From Clarkia xantiana subsp. parviflora (lineage: Eukaryota; Streptophyta; Magnoliopsida; Myrtales; Onagraceae): a stretch of DNA of 64,000 bases. Positions 52,765 to 64,000 of the stretch are shown here, piece after piece (the stretch's first letter is position 1; each line of letters begins with the position of its first letter). The DNA lies in the NCBI GenBank assembly GCA_036873135.1, contig JAPTYO010000004.1, positions 306,322 to 370,321 on the forward strand. Direction: 5' to 3'. The translations under genes were made by a program, and so were the position numbers. Below the pieces are notes generated by a model, which saw nothing but the letters and a program-made list of their open reading frames with translations, did no database searches and was not told where the DNA came from.

Positions 52765-52985
52765 CTATAGAATCATGCAATGGTTAAGCGCTTCATCTCT
52801 TAATCAGGTGTTCAATCCCCGTTAGTGATTATAAAAATAAAAAAAATATTCATAACCATCACTTTACTCATTACGGGCTGACCCGGTGCGAGTAGAGATT
52901 AGTCTATGTGTGGAGTGAGCATGCTACGGGTGCTGCCCTTCTGATGAGGGTCCCCTAAGACCACCCCGTGGGTGTGGGTGTCAAA
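52765..52985 (+). mobile_element. tRNA-derived SINE
   Basis: A region with pol III promoter-like boxes: A-box-like tgcaatggttaagcg (52776-52790) and B-box-like ggtgttcaatcccc (52807-52820) at tRNA spacing. A 3' body follows that includes ggtgcgagtagagattagtc and gcatgctacgggtgctgccct. The latter recurs at 6292 with a poly(A) tail, which shows the pair are copies of a mobile sequence and not a decayed tRNA. The ends are approximate. Confidence 0.6.
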
Positions 52986-53382
52986 CGTTTCAAAGTCCTA
53001 CAAAGGTTAAGATGGATCAACAAATTTGTTTTAAATGTATATTTTTATTTTACCCTATATGTGTACGGGAATTTTTATTTTAATTGAAGAAAAATAAATT
53101 GTGTAATAACTAGTTTCATTGTTTCCATAATAAGGAATTATATATATTAATTATTAAATTTCTAGCTAAATCTATGCACTTGGACAAATTGCTGTCTAAA
53201 ATTTTATTTTGGATAATTTAATAGTTCGGATTTCAATTTGGACAAATTACTAAACTCCTTCAATGTTCTGTCAAATCTGAACGAATTTGATCACTTTACT
53301 TTACACATACACGACTGTAGAAAAACTGAACTGCCCTTCAATTTCTGGCTTCTAATTGTCATGCATCTCTTCATTAAAAAAA

Positions 53383-53749
53383 GGGTTATAGGGTCATTTT
53401 GGTAATACATGTTTGCAAATTATACAGTTCATACCATTAGTATTTTTTTTGTACCGAATTGGTACCATATGTTTCCAAACCTTACTGTTTTGGTACTTCC
53501 GTTACCATTCCGTAAAAAACGGCTGTTAAATGGCACGTGTCATGCACGTGAGCAGCCCAAAATTGAAATTTTTTTGCTGCTCACGTGCATGGCACATGCC
53601 ATTTAACGGCCGTTTTTTACGGAATGGTAACGGAAGTACCAAAACAGTAAGGTTTGGAAACCTATGGTACCAATTCGGTACAAAAAAATACTAATGGTAT
53701 GAACAGTGTAATTTTTACAAACATATAGTACCAAAAGGACCCTTAACCC
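53383..53749. mobile_element. Mutator-like foldback MITE, 9-bp TSD TTAAAAAAA
   Basis: A 367-bp compact member with tips GGGTTATAGGGTC...GGACCCTTAACCC. TTAAAAAAA is repeated at 53374-53382 and 53750-53758 (low complexity, so weaker on its own). The arms are near-identical to those of 9141-9683; the central spacer is almost gone, giving a near-perfect palindrome (gcacgtgtcatgcacgtgagcagccc...gctgctcacgtgcatggcac). Confidence 0.85.
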
Positions 53750-54446
53750 TTAAAAAAAACTAAACTTTTAAGGGAGATATCAATATTTAAAGAATTTTAG
53801 GGGCAATTCCGTCTAGTTAGTTTGTTGAAAATGAATATTTGACGTGATAAGTAATTTGTTCACAAACGAAATTTAAATTAACAAATCTTCCAAAAGAAAA
53901 GCATCTAATAATTTGTTCAATTTGTTCAAGTCTCCAGCAAACAATTTGATAATCTACCCATATATAATATACAATGGATATATACCTTAGATCTTAAATG
54001 TTGATCCAATAATTAAATATACACATAATAATATAGTAGTTAAACACATGCCCACACCTCGTGTCTTCTGATTTCAAAGTCCAACGAGCTTAAGATGGGT
54101 CACTTTCAAAGTGGGTTATTATTTATAATGGAGAACTCACGACTTAGACCAATTTCTTTATTTAGTCTTTTACTAAATATGTTTAAATAAATTGTTGATA
54201 TTATTTATATATGTACCGATCAATTAATACTCGAAATATAGTAATGAAATGAGGCCTTTAATTTGATCAAAATTTTGAAATTCACAAAATGATATTCAAT
54301 CGTAAAATATTACTTTTTATTACTATTAAACATCTAAACTATTTTTCCTATCACTAAGAATAATAACATATGAAAAACAATCATTTTTTTTACAATCATG
54401 CAAGTTCATATAATAATTATCTATGCTAAAAAAGATAATTATTCAC

Positions 54447-54900
54447 GGTATTTACTAATCGTTACCTGAACTTTAATTTTTTTTTTTTTTAAGTTAGCTA
54501 TTTAAACTTTCAATTTCCGAGCAAATTGCTATATCTGTTTCAGTTCTCGTCAAATTAGACATAAATTGAACATTCTGTCACGTTAGATCTTTTCATGTGT
54601 ACCCAATATAGATTCAAAAGTTTATTGAAAATATTGCAATGAAATACCTTCAAACTCAGTTGGACTTCCGCCTAATTTGGACGTGTCTTTCAATTAAGCA
54701 TCAAATATAATGTATTTTATTGCAAATATCTCACATTACAGAAACAATCTCATATTTCTGTCCAACTTAACAGCAATTGAAACAAAAGTAGCAATTTACT
54801 CGAAAATTGAAAGTTCAAATAGCCAATTTTAAAAAATTAAGATTTAGATAATAATTTATAAATTAGTCAAAATTTGGGTAGCAATTTAGCTATTGAACCG
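54447..54900. repeat. foldback repeat related to the 2407-2786 element
   Basis: The left half (aagttagctatttaaactttcaattt...gcaaattgctat) and right half (atagcaatttactcgaaaattgaaagttcaaatagccaattttaaaaa) are inverted copies. The text matches the 2.4-2.8 kb MITE (gatagccaattttaaaaaactaaa). The ends look like GGTATTTACT...ATTGAACC, but no clean duplication was found. Confidence 0.6.
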
Positions 54901-55156
54901 TGATTATATCCTCATTTCACTTTTACGTGTAAGGCTCCTTCAGTTGCTATAGCATTTTTTATATTTTTTTTTCCTTTTTTTTTAAATAATTATTTTACAT
55001 AATTTATATATTTTTCCCTATAAACTAATGTTTAATCTATTAGTAGTACTTACTCTTAAAAAGAGTGGTTAATTAATTCCCCTTTGTAAAATAGTCGGAT
55101 GCTCACAAGTCACAACTGTGCCGGTCAAGTATTTTCTGTTAGAATAAATCTTTAAA

Positions 55157-55281
55157 ATGTGAAATTTCTTGTGAAATTTCAATAGAAAGTAAGAAAGAGG
55201 AAGTAAATGAACAAATGTATTGGTGCTTGGTGGGACTCTATATCACTTTCTATAGAAATTTCACATGAAATTTCACAGTTT
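55157..55281. repeat. short inverted repeat, about 125 bp
   Basis: tgtgaaatttcttgtgaaatttcaatagaaagt at the left is inverted at the right (actttctatagaaatttcacatgaaatttcaca). A small MITE or hairpin. The flanks show no evident duplication. Confidence 0.6.
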
Positions 55282-56867
55282 GTAGCAACACCCCTGTTAT
55301 AGGGAGAAATTTATTTCATACATAAAATGTTTTTTACTACACAAAATCAATCTATAAAAGTAAAATATTCATTATTAATATTTTCCCGTTTACATAACTC
55401 GAACACAGGACTAAAAAAAACAAGACTTCTGATTACGCCACATTATACTCGTACGAGTCTAGTCATTATTAAATGGGTGAAGTATATTTAGTTCTGCGGT
55501 TATGCACATATTTTATATTTTAATTTAATAAAATATGATGATGTCCTTAGTAATTAGTATTGCTTGAATAATGAGTTATATGGTCATGTGGAGAAGTCTT
55601 GGGAAGATCCATCTTGGTCTCGACTACTTCAACCTCAAGTCTTACTCTGTTTAGTATTTCTATTATTAATTAATAACTCGTACGGTGCAATAAATAAACA
55701 ATTTTGCATTTTGTTTTAGATGTAAAAAGAATTAAAATTTTACCAACTTTTACAATTATAAATAGGTATATTAGATAATTTAATTAAATTTTCATGAAAG
55801 TCGTATGCAATATATGAAAATTATCAACTCCATTTTAATATCTTAATTACTAAAATTTATATGTAATAAATTAACATGTGCACACAATTACATTTTCACC
55901 AATTTTTACTTAATAGACTTATAAATTGTACAGATTTGATGGCCGTGAGAACTGAAAAATCGTAAAAAAAAAAAAAATCAGAATGTGAAGTTAACATTGT
56001 ATTATTACATTCAATATTAATATCTACACACACAAACACACAAATTTTTACCGAACAATAAAGTTTATAATCTTAGTCTAATTTTAACATAATAGTGTAA
56101 AACGTAATAATTTCCTTTAAATTTAAGATGAATGTTCAAGTTAGTATTAATTGAAAAAAGGGAAGAAAAAAAAAACGTACAAAAGTTTGTAACGACTTTA
56201 AACATGCAATGAGATTGCTTGGAGGAGATCTAAGCACCTAGAATGGTCTACATGGCGTCGCCATGTCATCTAAAAGAAAGTTAAGATTATGTGGACCAAT
56301 ATAATTGTTTCATTTTGATATGTAGTTGATGTATTTTAGTACTTGTCATAAAAATGGATAATTTTTTAGAATTATATTATATATAGATAGATTCTGATAT
56401 AGCCTCATATGACCATCTATAAAAAGAAAAAGAACTTGTCTGGTTAATATTATATGGTATAATAATAAATAATTAATTATAAAAACCCTAAACCAAAAGG
56501 AAAAAGAAAAGGGGTTACGTGATTAGCTTCATTGATTCTCTCTCCAAGAGATGATTAGCAAAGGGCTCCACATTAATCATCTGCAATTAACATTGTCTCC
56601 CCGAACATTTTGTTCCCTTTGTTCTGTTAAACTGTCTGATTTGGATACGGAAACAAACATTAATTCTTAAACCATTGTGGATAAAGGAATGTGCCCCCTT
56701 CAATTTGTCTGCCTTTTGCCCAAACATTTTAATCATTACAACTAATTGCATTGGTCCCTATTCTTCTTCATCGTGTGGTTTGACTGTATATTGCATGGTT
56801 TATTTTTTTGTTGAATATAATATTGCATGCTTTATTACGTATAATTTGAATGAAAATGAATTTCAGA

Positions 56868-57372
56868 AAAGTATGTAAAATATGCAACATGTTTAAAAAA
56901 GATGATTTTATGGACCAGTATGTTTTAAAATGTACAATATGTTTGAAAAAGATAGTTTTATGAACCAATTTTTTTTTAAATGTACAACAAGCTTACAAAA
57001 AATTGTAAAATGACTATCGTCCACTTGTTGTCACTAGTATCATTAAGTGGATCACGTTTTTAAATAATTATTATTATTATTATTATTATTATCCACTCAT
57101 TAATAATCATTGCTATGTATAATTTAATTTCTTGTTTTAATTATTATTATTTTTTCAGAAAATGTGTTTCACACGTGTCCATTTAATGAGACTATTAATA
57201 ACAAGTGGGCGATATGTCATTTTAACATCTTTTGCAAGCTTGTTGTATATTTAAAAAAAAAAATGGTCCATAAAACCATCTTTTTCAAACATGTTGTACG
57301 TTTTAAAACATATTGGTCCATAAAACCATCTTTTTCAAACATGTTGCATGTTTTACATACTTTTTCCTATTA
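56868..57372. repeat. foldback repeat with doubled arm motif
   Basis: The left arm starts gaaaagtatgtaaaatatgcaacatg (56865) and the right arm ends catgttgcatgttttacatactttttcc. Within each arm a roughly 55-bp block (acatgtttnaaaaagat-nttttatggaccan-tatgttttaaa) occurs twice in tandem. The middle is AT-rich and includes (ATT)n at about 57067-57092. It may be another MITE family. No TSD was fixed. Confidence 0.65.
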
Positions 57373-59378
57373 TAAAACTACACATTTTTTTACTAAATTA
57401 GTTTTTTTTTTTGCCAAATTTTACTAAATCAGTTCAATTTTTTAAAAAAAACTTTCCGCTACTATTTACACAGTTTTATTATCTAAAATAGTTTAGACGA
57501 AAATTAAGATGAGTTAAGAATACAGTATCTCATTAATTAATCACATTTCCTTTTTAAATTGGATCACAACCCTATTTTGCGTTTCATCATACGAAATTCC
57601 AAGACATCTTCTTTTTGTGGCTATTGAATAAAATAAATTTCCCTTTGAAAAAAAAAAATTCTTGCAAATCTTTATTTTTTTTTTATTAATAACATAAGTA
57701 AATATGCATTTTACAGATTCTTATTCCATGTAAAGTGCATGAAAGTCATTTGCTAATTAAGATTACTAAAGGAACAATAAATTTGAAATACATAGATGAA
57801 GCAAACTAAGTATTTAATTTATCCATTAGTATTTTGTTCTTCCACAAATGAGATTTTGGAGGGTGAGTGAAGCAACGCGCCTACCGAATTGCGTGGAGAA
57901 TGAGAAGTTGGAAAAAGATGGACGAATCTAGAAAGAAAGAAGGAATCAAGAGGACCCACAAATCAAATCTTTGCGAGCAGTGAGCTGTTTGTTTAATTTT
58001 ATTTTTATTTTTTCCACCCATAAATACGCGCCTATCAATTATAGAGGTTTGATTTGCGAAATAATAATGATATTATATTATTCATGTCAAGATTTTGAGG
58101 AATGTCTTTTACTAGCAACATTCGCAATTGTTTTTACATAAGTTGTATTATTAAATTTACTACGTAGATATTTATTTATGTACATCTTAAATAATACGTA
58201 TCAATCAACACTATATTCTTAATTAGACGTCTTTTCAAAACCTATAATAGTCTTGAAAAAAAAAATTAAAAAATATGACTAACATTTTACTCCTAGAATG
58301 AACCTGGTCGTCGATAGGAGTATGATTTTATATTATTTTAAGTATAGAATAAAACATGTTACAAGTGTTTTTTAATAAACTCCTAGATCATTAAAAAAAA
58401 AAAAAAAAAAAAAAAAACTATAGACCGTACCAACTTGCCCTTTTCTTTGCCTAACCGACTTTAATTCCTCCAGAAGCAAATTATATAAAATCATAGCTAT
58501 TCATGAAATTTGCTTTTTCGTGATTTTGTACGGTGTAATATAATATTGTTATTAATTATTTAATTACATAAATAAATAATAAAATAAAGAAAACTGTACT
58601 TATGGCCGGCCCCATTTATCAGATTCAGAGCTAGCTAAGCTAGCTAGCAGCCATCTCATTTTCTTTCGAGTCTTTTGAGTTTCTTTTGACACGATAAGTT
58701 AGAGTTATAAATTTATAAATATCAATTCAGTCCTATAATTCTACTGATTGTGCCACGCATCCTTGAAGTTCCTTATCACGTTATATCATCCTCAAATTCA
58801 GTAGTTATTTCAATTTCACTCTTTTCATCGATTTTTTTAACAAGACTGCTTCCGCATTTTTTTATGATGAACTATACACATTTTATTTATAGACAAAGCC
58901 AGAGACCATATAATAAAAAAAAGTAACCTTATAAGTTCTAACGTTTACAAGATTTGAACTTTAGTCCTAAAAAATTATAACATTTACACCAAATATCATA
59001 CTAAATATAATGTGACATGTGCACCATGATCAAAGTAGTGTACATAACACGCTAGACTATAGATTAATTAATTTGTGCTAGTATAAGTTAAATGTGTGGC
59101 ACGTATATATGGTGGTGATACATGCTTTGTATGTATACACATGATATGTTGGTCTGGTCACGTTTGAATAATGCAAGTTTCTGAGAATAGAAGGAAGAGA
59201 TGGATACACCAACATAATACAACTTCCCCTTTCAAGGCACCTGAAAACGACAACAACATGTTATTATGTCTCTACCCTTTCTTTTCTATATATCTTTTAA
59301 TAACTCTTCATAATTGCACCGCACAAACCCTAGCTTTTTATTGGACTTAACTTAGCCACTTGAGAATATGGCAAAAAC

Positions 59379-59433
<55 letters not shown>

Positions 59434-59560
59434 GATCTAAGCTCCTTTATATGAACAAAAAATTACACTATTTATTGAGTCAAATAGACTTTATTAAATG
59501 AGAACTATCACTTTGAGAGTTTAATTTCCGACCACTTCTTTGGGACATGATTTTAAATCT
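57373..59560. other. AT-rich intergenic
   Basis: No gene. A 23-A homopolymer lies at about 58396-58418 and a (TA)25 microsatellite at 59382-59431. Confidence 0.5.
59382..59431. repeat. (TA)n microsatellite
   Basis: About 25 uninterrupted TA units. Confidence 0.9.
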
Positions 59561-59569
59561 TGTTAGAAA

Positions 59570-59960
59570 TTGGTTGATGCAGCGTGATAGGAAGCGCAAA
59601 TTCGTTGATTCTAAGAATACCCGAAAATTGACGCTGATTTGAGGAAAAAATTTCGATTTTCTGATTTATCAATAAACTGCATGCAAATTCGTCCAACAAT
59701 GTCTTAAATTGAAAACCCTAAACTGCGAAATAACGAACAAGTCCCGAATAAACTAAAAATTACAAAAAAGACCCGAAATAATATTAAAACGCGATTTTGA
59801 AGCCCTAAATGATGGAATTTGGCAAAAAAACAGCATATTACACGGCGTAGCAGTGATTTTGAACCGGAGCACCGTTTCTGATCGAAAAACACTATTCACG
59901 CGCCAAAATCCGAACATCCGCCCGAAAAAACACTCTTCACGACCAAAAATCTCCGAAATC
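59570..59960. repeat. degenerate dispersed repeat shared with 33.5 kb
   Basis: Word order parallels 33480-33960: gcaaattcgttgattct, aattgacgctgatttgaggaaaa, aaaaccctaa, aaaaattacaaaaaagacccg, gatggaatttggca and accgtttctgatcgaaaaacactattcacg. Likely a remnant of one repeat family. No domain is seen. Confidence 0.4.
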
Positions 59961-61061
59961 TATTCGGTTTCGCCTGAATCATTGGTTATACCTAGACTAG
60001 ACAAATATTTTATACTTGTCGATGCCTCATTGGTTGTCATTAACTCTTTCCTAGAATTGAGCACATTCTCTATGATGTACTCATAACGAAGATGTTTCTC
60101 AACCTTCAAAATTAACGTTATTACATTATAAAGTTAATTAGGAGGATTTTTGACAATTGTTGTTAATTAATTAATACTAGATGTGGAAGATAAAGGATTT
60201 CAATAACCCGATGCCTCTATTTTCATAAAGCGGCCAAGCTTTTGAAAAAAAAAAAAAACACGTAAGATTGACTTGTTGAAAAATAATTGAGACCACACAT
60301 TTCCTACGATCTATACGCATTGGTTGTTTAATTTTCTTACTACAAATACGATTTATACACATTGGTTGTTTAATTTTCACTTTCATCAATTAAATATTTA
60401 GATGTGTAGAATACAATAATAAATACATAAGAAAATGAAAGTCTCTCAATCGTGCTAGCTATGGTTCGACGAACACTAACCCAACAATAAGTCCAAACAT
60501 TTAAAGATTCAATTAAACGAAGCATAAGTTCGAGTATGTATGGCGAACATTATAGCATAACCGTGTAGGTAGTCGCATATTAAAAAAAGCTAGTAAAGTA
60601 TATAAGTAAAATAAAATTAGTAAATTAAAAAAAAAAACTTATAAAATGGCAAAAAGAAAAAATTAATTCCGAATTTTGAGTTGAATATAAGATTATTTCA
60701 TTTTTATATACTCGCCATACTTTATAATTATAATAAAAAAATAAATTGGCATTTTTTTTAAAATAAAAATTCAGTGAGTGTTTGGTTGTATTTACCTACC
60801 GCGAGACCAGCGTGGACACGAAGAGAATTGAATGTGGGAGGGGGACGTGAGAAGATTGAGTGTGGCGTTGGCACAATGGTACGGATGAAAGGGACCAATA
60901 GGGACGAAGAACGGGTCCACGTCCCACTTAGTCGTCGTCCCATCTGTCTGACATCGACATCCTGACCTGATTAGTGGTCTGCAATGTGGAGTGGGCCCCG
61001 CCTCGGTGTGGGTGGATTCGTCCTTTCCAACTTCTATACGGTTTGGTTTTGAGCTCTTCAC
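59961..61061. other. intergenic, no gene recognised
   Basis: AT-rich to about 60770; 60780-61030 is more GC-balanced with short frames on both strands, none with recognised motifs. Confidence 0.4.
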
Positions 61062-61555
61062 TTTTTCTTTTTTTTTTCTGAAATTTCTGTTGCATTAACT
61101 CATAAAAATTAGAAAAGTACAAGAAAATGTGAGAAATTACATCCGTCTAAACATGAATGTGGGATGTAATCTCTCTTTCGGCTAAATCAAACAACGAAGG
61201 TGGTAGCCCCCTAAGAAGAAGAAAATTAAGAGACATTCTATCCCGATTCTTGAACATGGTCGCCAATTCATGCGCTAGCGTGTTGCCATCCCTCCTAATA
61301 AAACTAAATCTACTTTCTTCCAAAGTAGACATTAGTTGTTTGACATCTCGGATATGAACTTCAATATCCCACCTACCTAGCCATCCTTGCTCCGCGTTCA
61401 GGTGTTGTATTACTGTCTGATTATCACCTTCCAGAATCACTTTTCGGCTTTTTAATTTTAATGCCAATTTGGCTCCCACCTTTGCTGCGAGCGCTTCTAC
61501 TTGAATTGGCGAATTAACCTTGCTCCAACCGAGAGCTGCTCCTGTTAGGTTATAA
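61062..61555 (-). mobile_element. 5'-truncated LINE, RNase H domain remnant
   Basis: The minus strand codes a reverse-transcriptase-associated RNase H-like (RVT_3) fragment. AALGWSKVNSPIQVEALAAK continues into a frame from 61479 to 61147 with VILEGDNQTVIQHLN, DVKQLMSTLEESRFSFIRRD and NTLAHELA; the Glu, Asp and His of the active-site pattern are visible. About 70 bp past the stop an A-rich tail (complement of 61062-61079) ends the element. No reverse transcriptase remains upstream, so this is a dead 3' fragment of a non-LTR retrotransposon. Confidence 0.7.
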
Positions 61556-63014
61556 AGTCTAGGTCAACGGGTCGTCAATCTAGAATTTATCTCCCACTAA
61601 TGAAATGTCGGGTTCAGTGTTCCTAGGACTAGTCGTTCTGATCCATGCCCTTCTGCTCCCTTGGGGTAGTCGTTCTGATATATGTCATTCTCTTCTCTCC
61701 TTCTGACCTCCTTTCCTTCTCTCCTTCTGACCTCCTTTCCTTCTTAAAGCTTGAAATACACGAGTTGCCGTCTTTATCCAACCCTGCCTTCCTCCTGAGG
61801 CTTGTACTTCTTACCCCTGGGGCTTGTCCTACTGCTCTATGCTCATCTGCTTCCTTGGCTATCTTCTACTCGCCACCCTGCAAGAGGGGCAATACCAGGC
61901 ACAGAGGGGGTGGTGCCTGATGAACCCTCTCCGATGCCTAAGTCAGTATGGTTTTAGAGAGATAAAGTTAGAGAGATGTCAGAGCAAAATTGTGCAACTT
62001 GCCAAGATGTCCAAATGAATTGTAAAGGTGGGGTATTTATAGGCAACGGTGTCATTAAGGTGACTTAATGATATCGTTAACCTTTAAACACAGTTAATTA
62101 ACCTTTAAACGCATAATCAAGACCTTAGGACACGGAGAAGGTAGGCGGAATAAACCGGGTGTAGGAGTCCAAGGGTGGTGCCGAGGCCCTTGGGGGGAGG
62201 GAAATCCGACCCCCAAGGGTAGGGGTTGGGTGAGGGCACCCAACCCCTCCTAGGGAGGATGGGGTTGGCCAACCCCTCCTAGGGAGGATGGGGTTGGCCA
62301 ACCCCATCCCCCCTAGGGGAGATCGGGTCAGCCAACCCGATCTCTCCTCCCTAGAGGAGGTCTGGTGTGGCCACCCAACCTCACCTAGGTGAGTTTGACT
62401 CGGCCGGACGAGCGCTTCGTCCGAGCCGTTGGTGTTCTCGCGAAGTGTTCGGGTTGAAGTTTCGATTTACAATCATTAACGGGATGATAAAAAATACAAC
62501 GATTCGGAAGTCAACGGGTTCAAATTGGGCGTACATCCATCAGCTCCCATTCATTAAAATTAATTTTTGGAAAAATGTGAATTTGCGATTAATAGACCGT
62601 TCTCTTGATTATATTAGGTTATTGGTGATTCTATGTGGATGGAGGCAGTGCATGCGCAGATTGTTCAAATGTATGACATGCTCGAAAATGAACATAAGAA
62701 TCCGAACATTACGTAACTGAATGAGTTTAATGTTGCTACTACTAACCTTTTTTTTTTTTTTACCAAAAATTATATTCTCTCTAGCTCCATGTTAATTGTC
62801 GCCTCCTTTTTATTTGATCACATTCCTAATTTTAAAATTAGTTAAAATGAAGTCGAATTTATTTGAACACAATTTTTTAACTGTTAAATCACGCACGTCA
62901 ATATCTTTGTAAAAAACTCATACACATCAAGATCCGTGTAAGGATTAAATTGAAAGGAGTTTGTCTACCGTTTCTCGAGTAGTACCGTTACGCGAACCTT
63001 AGTGTAACAATGTC
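61556..63014. other. GC-rich repeat patch and intergenic
   Basis: 61600-61760 holds a tandem copy of a ctccttctgacctcctttccttct unit. 62130-62420 is a GC-rich patch with a duplicated 29-bp unit (see separate entry). The rest is AT-rich. No gene is recognised; the short frames at 61645-61920 and 62367-62720 have no family resemblance. Confidence 0.45.
62244..62350. repeat. 29-bp tandem palindromic repeat
   Basis: The unit aacccctcctagggaggat plus ggggttggcc occurs twice head to tail and then degenerates into a third unit and a second palindrome (gagatcgggtcagccaacccgatctctcc). Each unit is itself nearly palindromic around CCTAGG. Confidence 0.75.
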
Positions 63015-63019
63015 CATTT

Positions 63020-63310
63020 TGTTGAAGATAAAGACTAAACCACGCATTTATCTATCATCTCAAAATTTTAGGACAGTTGGTCAAGTGGTTAGTTTTATCA
63101 TTCAAATGGTATCAAAGTGCCAGGTTCGAATCTCTGCAACCCCGAGTTTAAACCCCTATTTAATTGAAGTTTCACGTGTTGGGCCTCCAAAGTATTTCAG
63201 CCCACACGTGATGAGAAATATTGAAATATATATAAAGATTAAAACACATCTTCACCTATTATCTTAAGATTTTAGCACGATTGATCAAGTTGTTAGTCCT
63301 AACTTTCGAA
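63020..63310 (+). mobile_element. TRIM-type LTR retrotransposon, 5-bp TSD CATTT
   Basis: Two about 85-90-bp direct repeats at 63020-63104 (TGTTGAAGATAAAGACTAAA...CATTCA) and 63219-63310 (TATTGAAATATATATAAAGATTAAAA...) flank about 114 bp of internal sequence. The internal part starts with TGGTATCAAAGTGCC (63107-63121), a variant of the Met-tRNA primer-binding site. CATTT is present on both sides (63015-63019 and 63311-63315). There is no coding capacity. Size and layout match TRIM/SMART elements. Confidence 0.85.
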
Positions 63311-63315
63311 CATTT

Positions 63316-64000
63316 TGCTCTTTAGAAAAGTGTATATTTCACACTTAAAAGTTTGTTAAATTGAGCAATTACGCATAGGGCCGTCTTTTATTACAACTTG
63401 CCAGTTGCCAATGCCAATTAGTAGAAAGTGAATTGATACGGGTATCCTCTCCTCAAATGTTACATATAAACAGCTGTGCATTGGGTGTATCCAACCCATT
63501 AAAATTAATTCATACTAAGTGCATTTCTCGCGCATTGCGCGGAGTGATTTACCAAATATATATAATTAACAAACTAATATTCGATGAAATTTATAGTGAC
63601 TATTTGTAATATGTTGAAACACTATTTTTAAATAAAATATCAGTCTAAAATTTGAAAAAATAAACGAAAGACTGAAAATTTGGAACCATAAAATATTATT
63701 GCGCAAATTCACAAATAAATTTTAGATCCCCGTACCGCATGCTACATTTGGTCGTTGGATCCGTGTTAAGCGTCTGTTCTTCAACATATATGGTTTCGAT
63801 GACCACCGGCGATATCCCGCCGGAGATAGAGATGGCTCTGCCACTGAGATTGTCAGCCGCCCGTACCGCCTGGTATCTTCGTTTGCCGGCTCCGCGTAAA
63901 CGTCTGTTAAAAATCAGCAAAAATTTAATTTTGATTAATTACATACATTGAATCTTGAACGGTCGGAAATTTTAACTGCGATTAATTGCATACATTGAAT
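63316..64000. other. intergenic end of window
   Basis: No gene recognised. 63725-63900 is more GC-balanced with overlapping frames on both strands that I cannot assign. Near the end, attaattacatacattgaatcttgaacggtcggaaatttt is followed by a second attaattgcatacattgaat, suggesting a tandem repeat cut by the window edge. Confidence 0.4.

Larger units (their letters stand above)
53759..56867. other. AT-rich intergenic with minor foldbacks
   Basis: No gene is seen. Contains a 54.45-54.90 kb foldback and a short inverted repeat at 55157-55281 (listed separately). The rest is AT-rich without recognised features. Confidence 0.45.

Noticed and set aside
53383..53749. CRISPR-like or miRNA gene reading of the near-perfect palindrome
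   Set aside because: GGGTTA tips and a 9-bp flanking duplication explain it as a MITE; a plant nuclear window has no CRISPR arrays.
63696..63951. overlapping 70-74-codon frames on both strands near the window end
   Set aside because: No recognisable domain; both strands open over the same GC-balanced patch, typical of composition rather than coding.

Overview
The window is nuclear DNA of a flowering plant, almost certainly a eudicot. It has AT-rich introns with GT-AG borders, TIR-type NB-LRR genes (absent from grasses), plant BRCA1, ERD4/OSCA and class P alcohol dehydrogenase genes, and many small non-autonomous transposons. No species can be named from the sequence. Genes lie between about 3.4 and 48 kb. 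The flanks (1-3.3 kb and 48-64 kb) hold only repeats and unremarkable AT-rich sequence.

Layout: (1) 3.4-5.4 kb, an intronless P-class PPR protein of the restorer-of-fertility-like type, + strand. (2) 7.2-12.4 kb, a complete ten-exon alcohol dehydrogenase, - strand. (3) 15.4-17.8 kb, a complete four-exon pyruvate decarboxylase, + strand, head to head with the ADH gene. (4) 18.3-23.7 kb and 25.6-30.7 kb, two intact eight-exon paralogues coding TIR-TIR-NB-ARC-LRR-C-JID immune receptors, - strand. (5) 34.9-39.2 kb, a 14-exon BRCA1 orthologue (RING, extended PHD, two BRCT), - strand. (6) 41.2-42.7 kb, an intronless plastid-type phospholipase A1, - strand. (7) 44.0-48.0 kb, a seven-exon ERD4/OSCA3-type channel, - strand. 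I joined the exons by hand at GT-AG sites. In every multi-exon gene the joined length is a whole number of codons and matches the family (ADH 380, PDC 607, TTNLs 1389 and 1377, BRCA1 915, ERD4 714 residues).

ADH and PDC catalyse the two consecutive steps of ethanolic fermentation (pyruvate to acetaldehyde to ethanol) and are divergently transcribed neighbours. Their 3.0 kb spacer is more than half transposon, so they were probably about 1.4 kb apart originally.

The clearest repeat signal is a family of foldback elements with GGGTTAA...TTAACCC tips and 9-bp target-site duplications (Mutator-like). Nine insertions are delimited here, seven with perfect TSDs. One sits directly behind the 5' splice site of ADH intron 9. 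There are also two hAT-like foldbacks with 8-bp TSDs, a TRIM retrotransposon with a 5-bp TSD, a Copia-type LTR with a primer-binding site, a tRNA-derived SINE with a second fragment, a truncated LINE, and an unnamed repeat family found mainly in introns.
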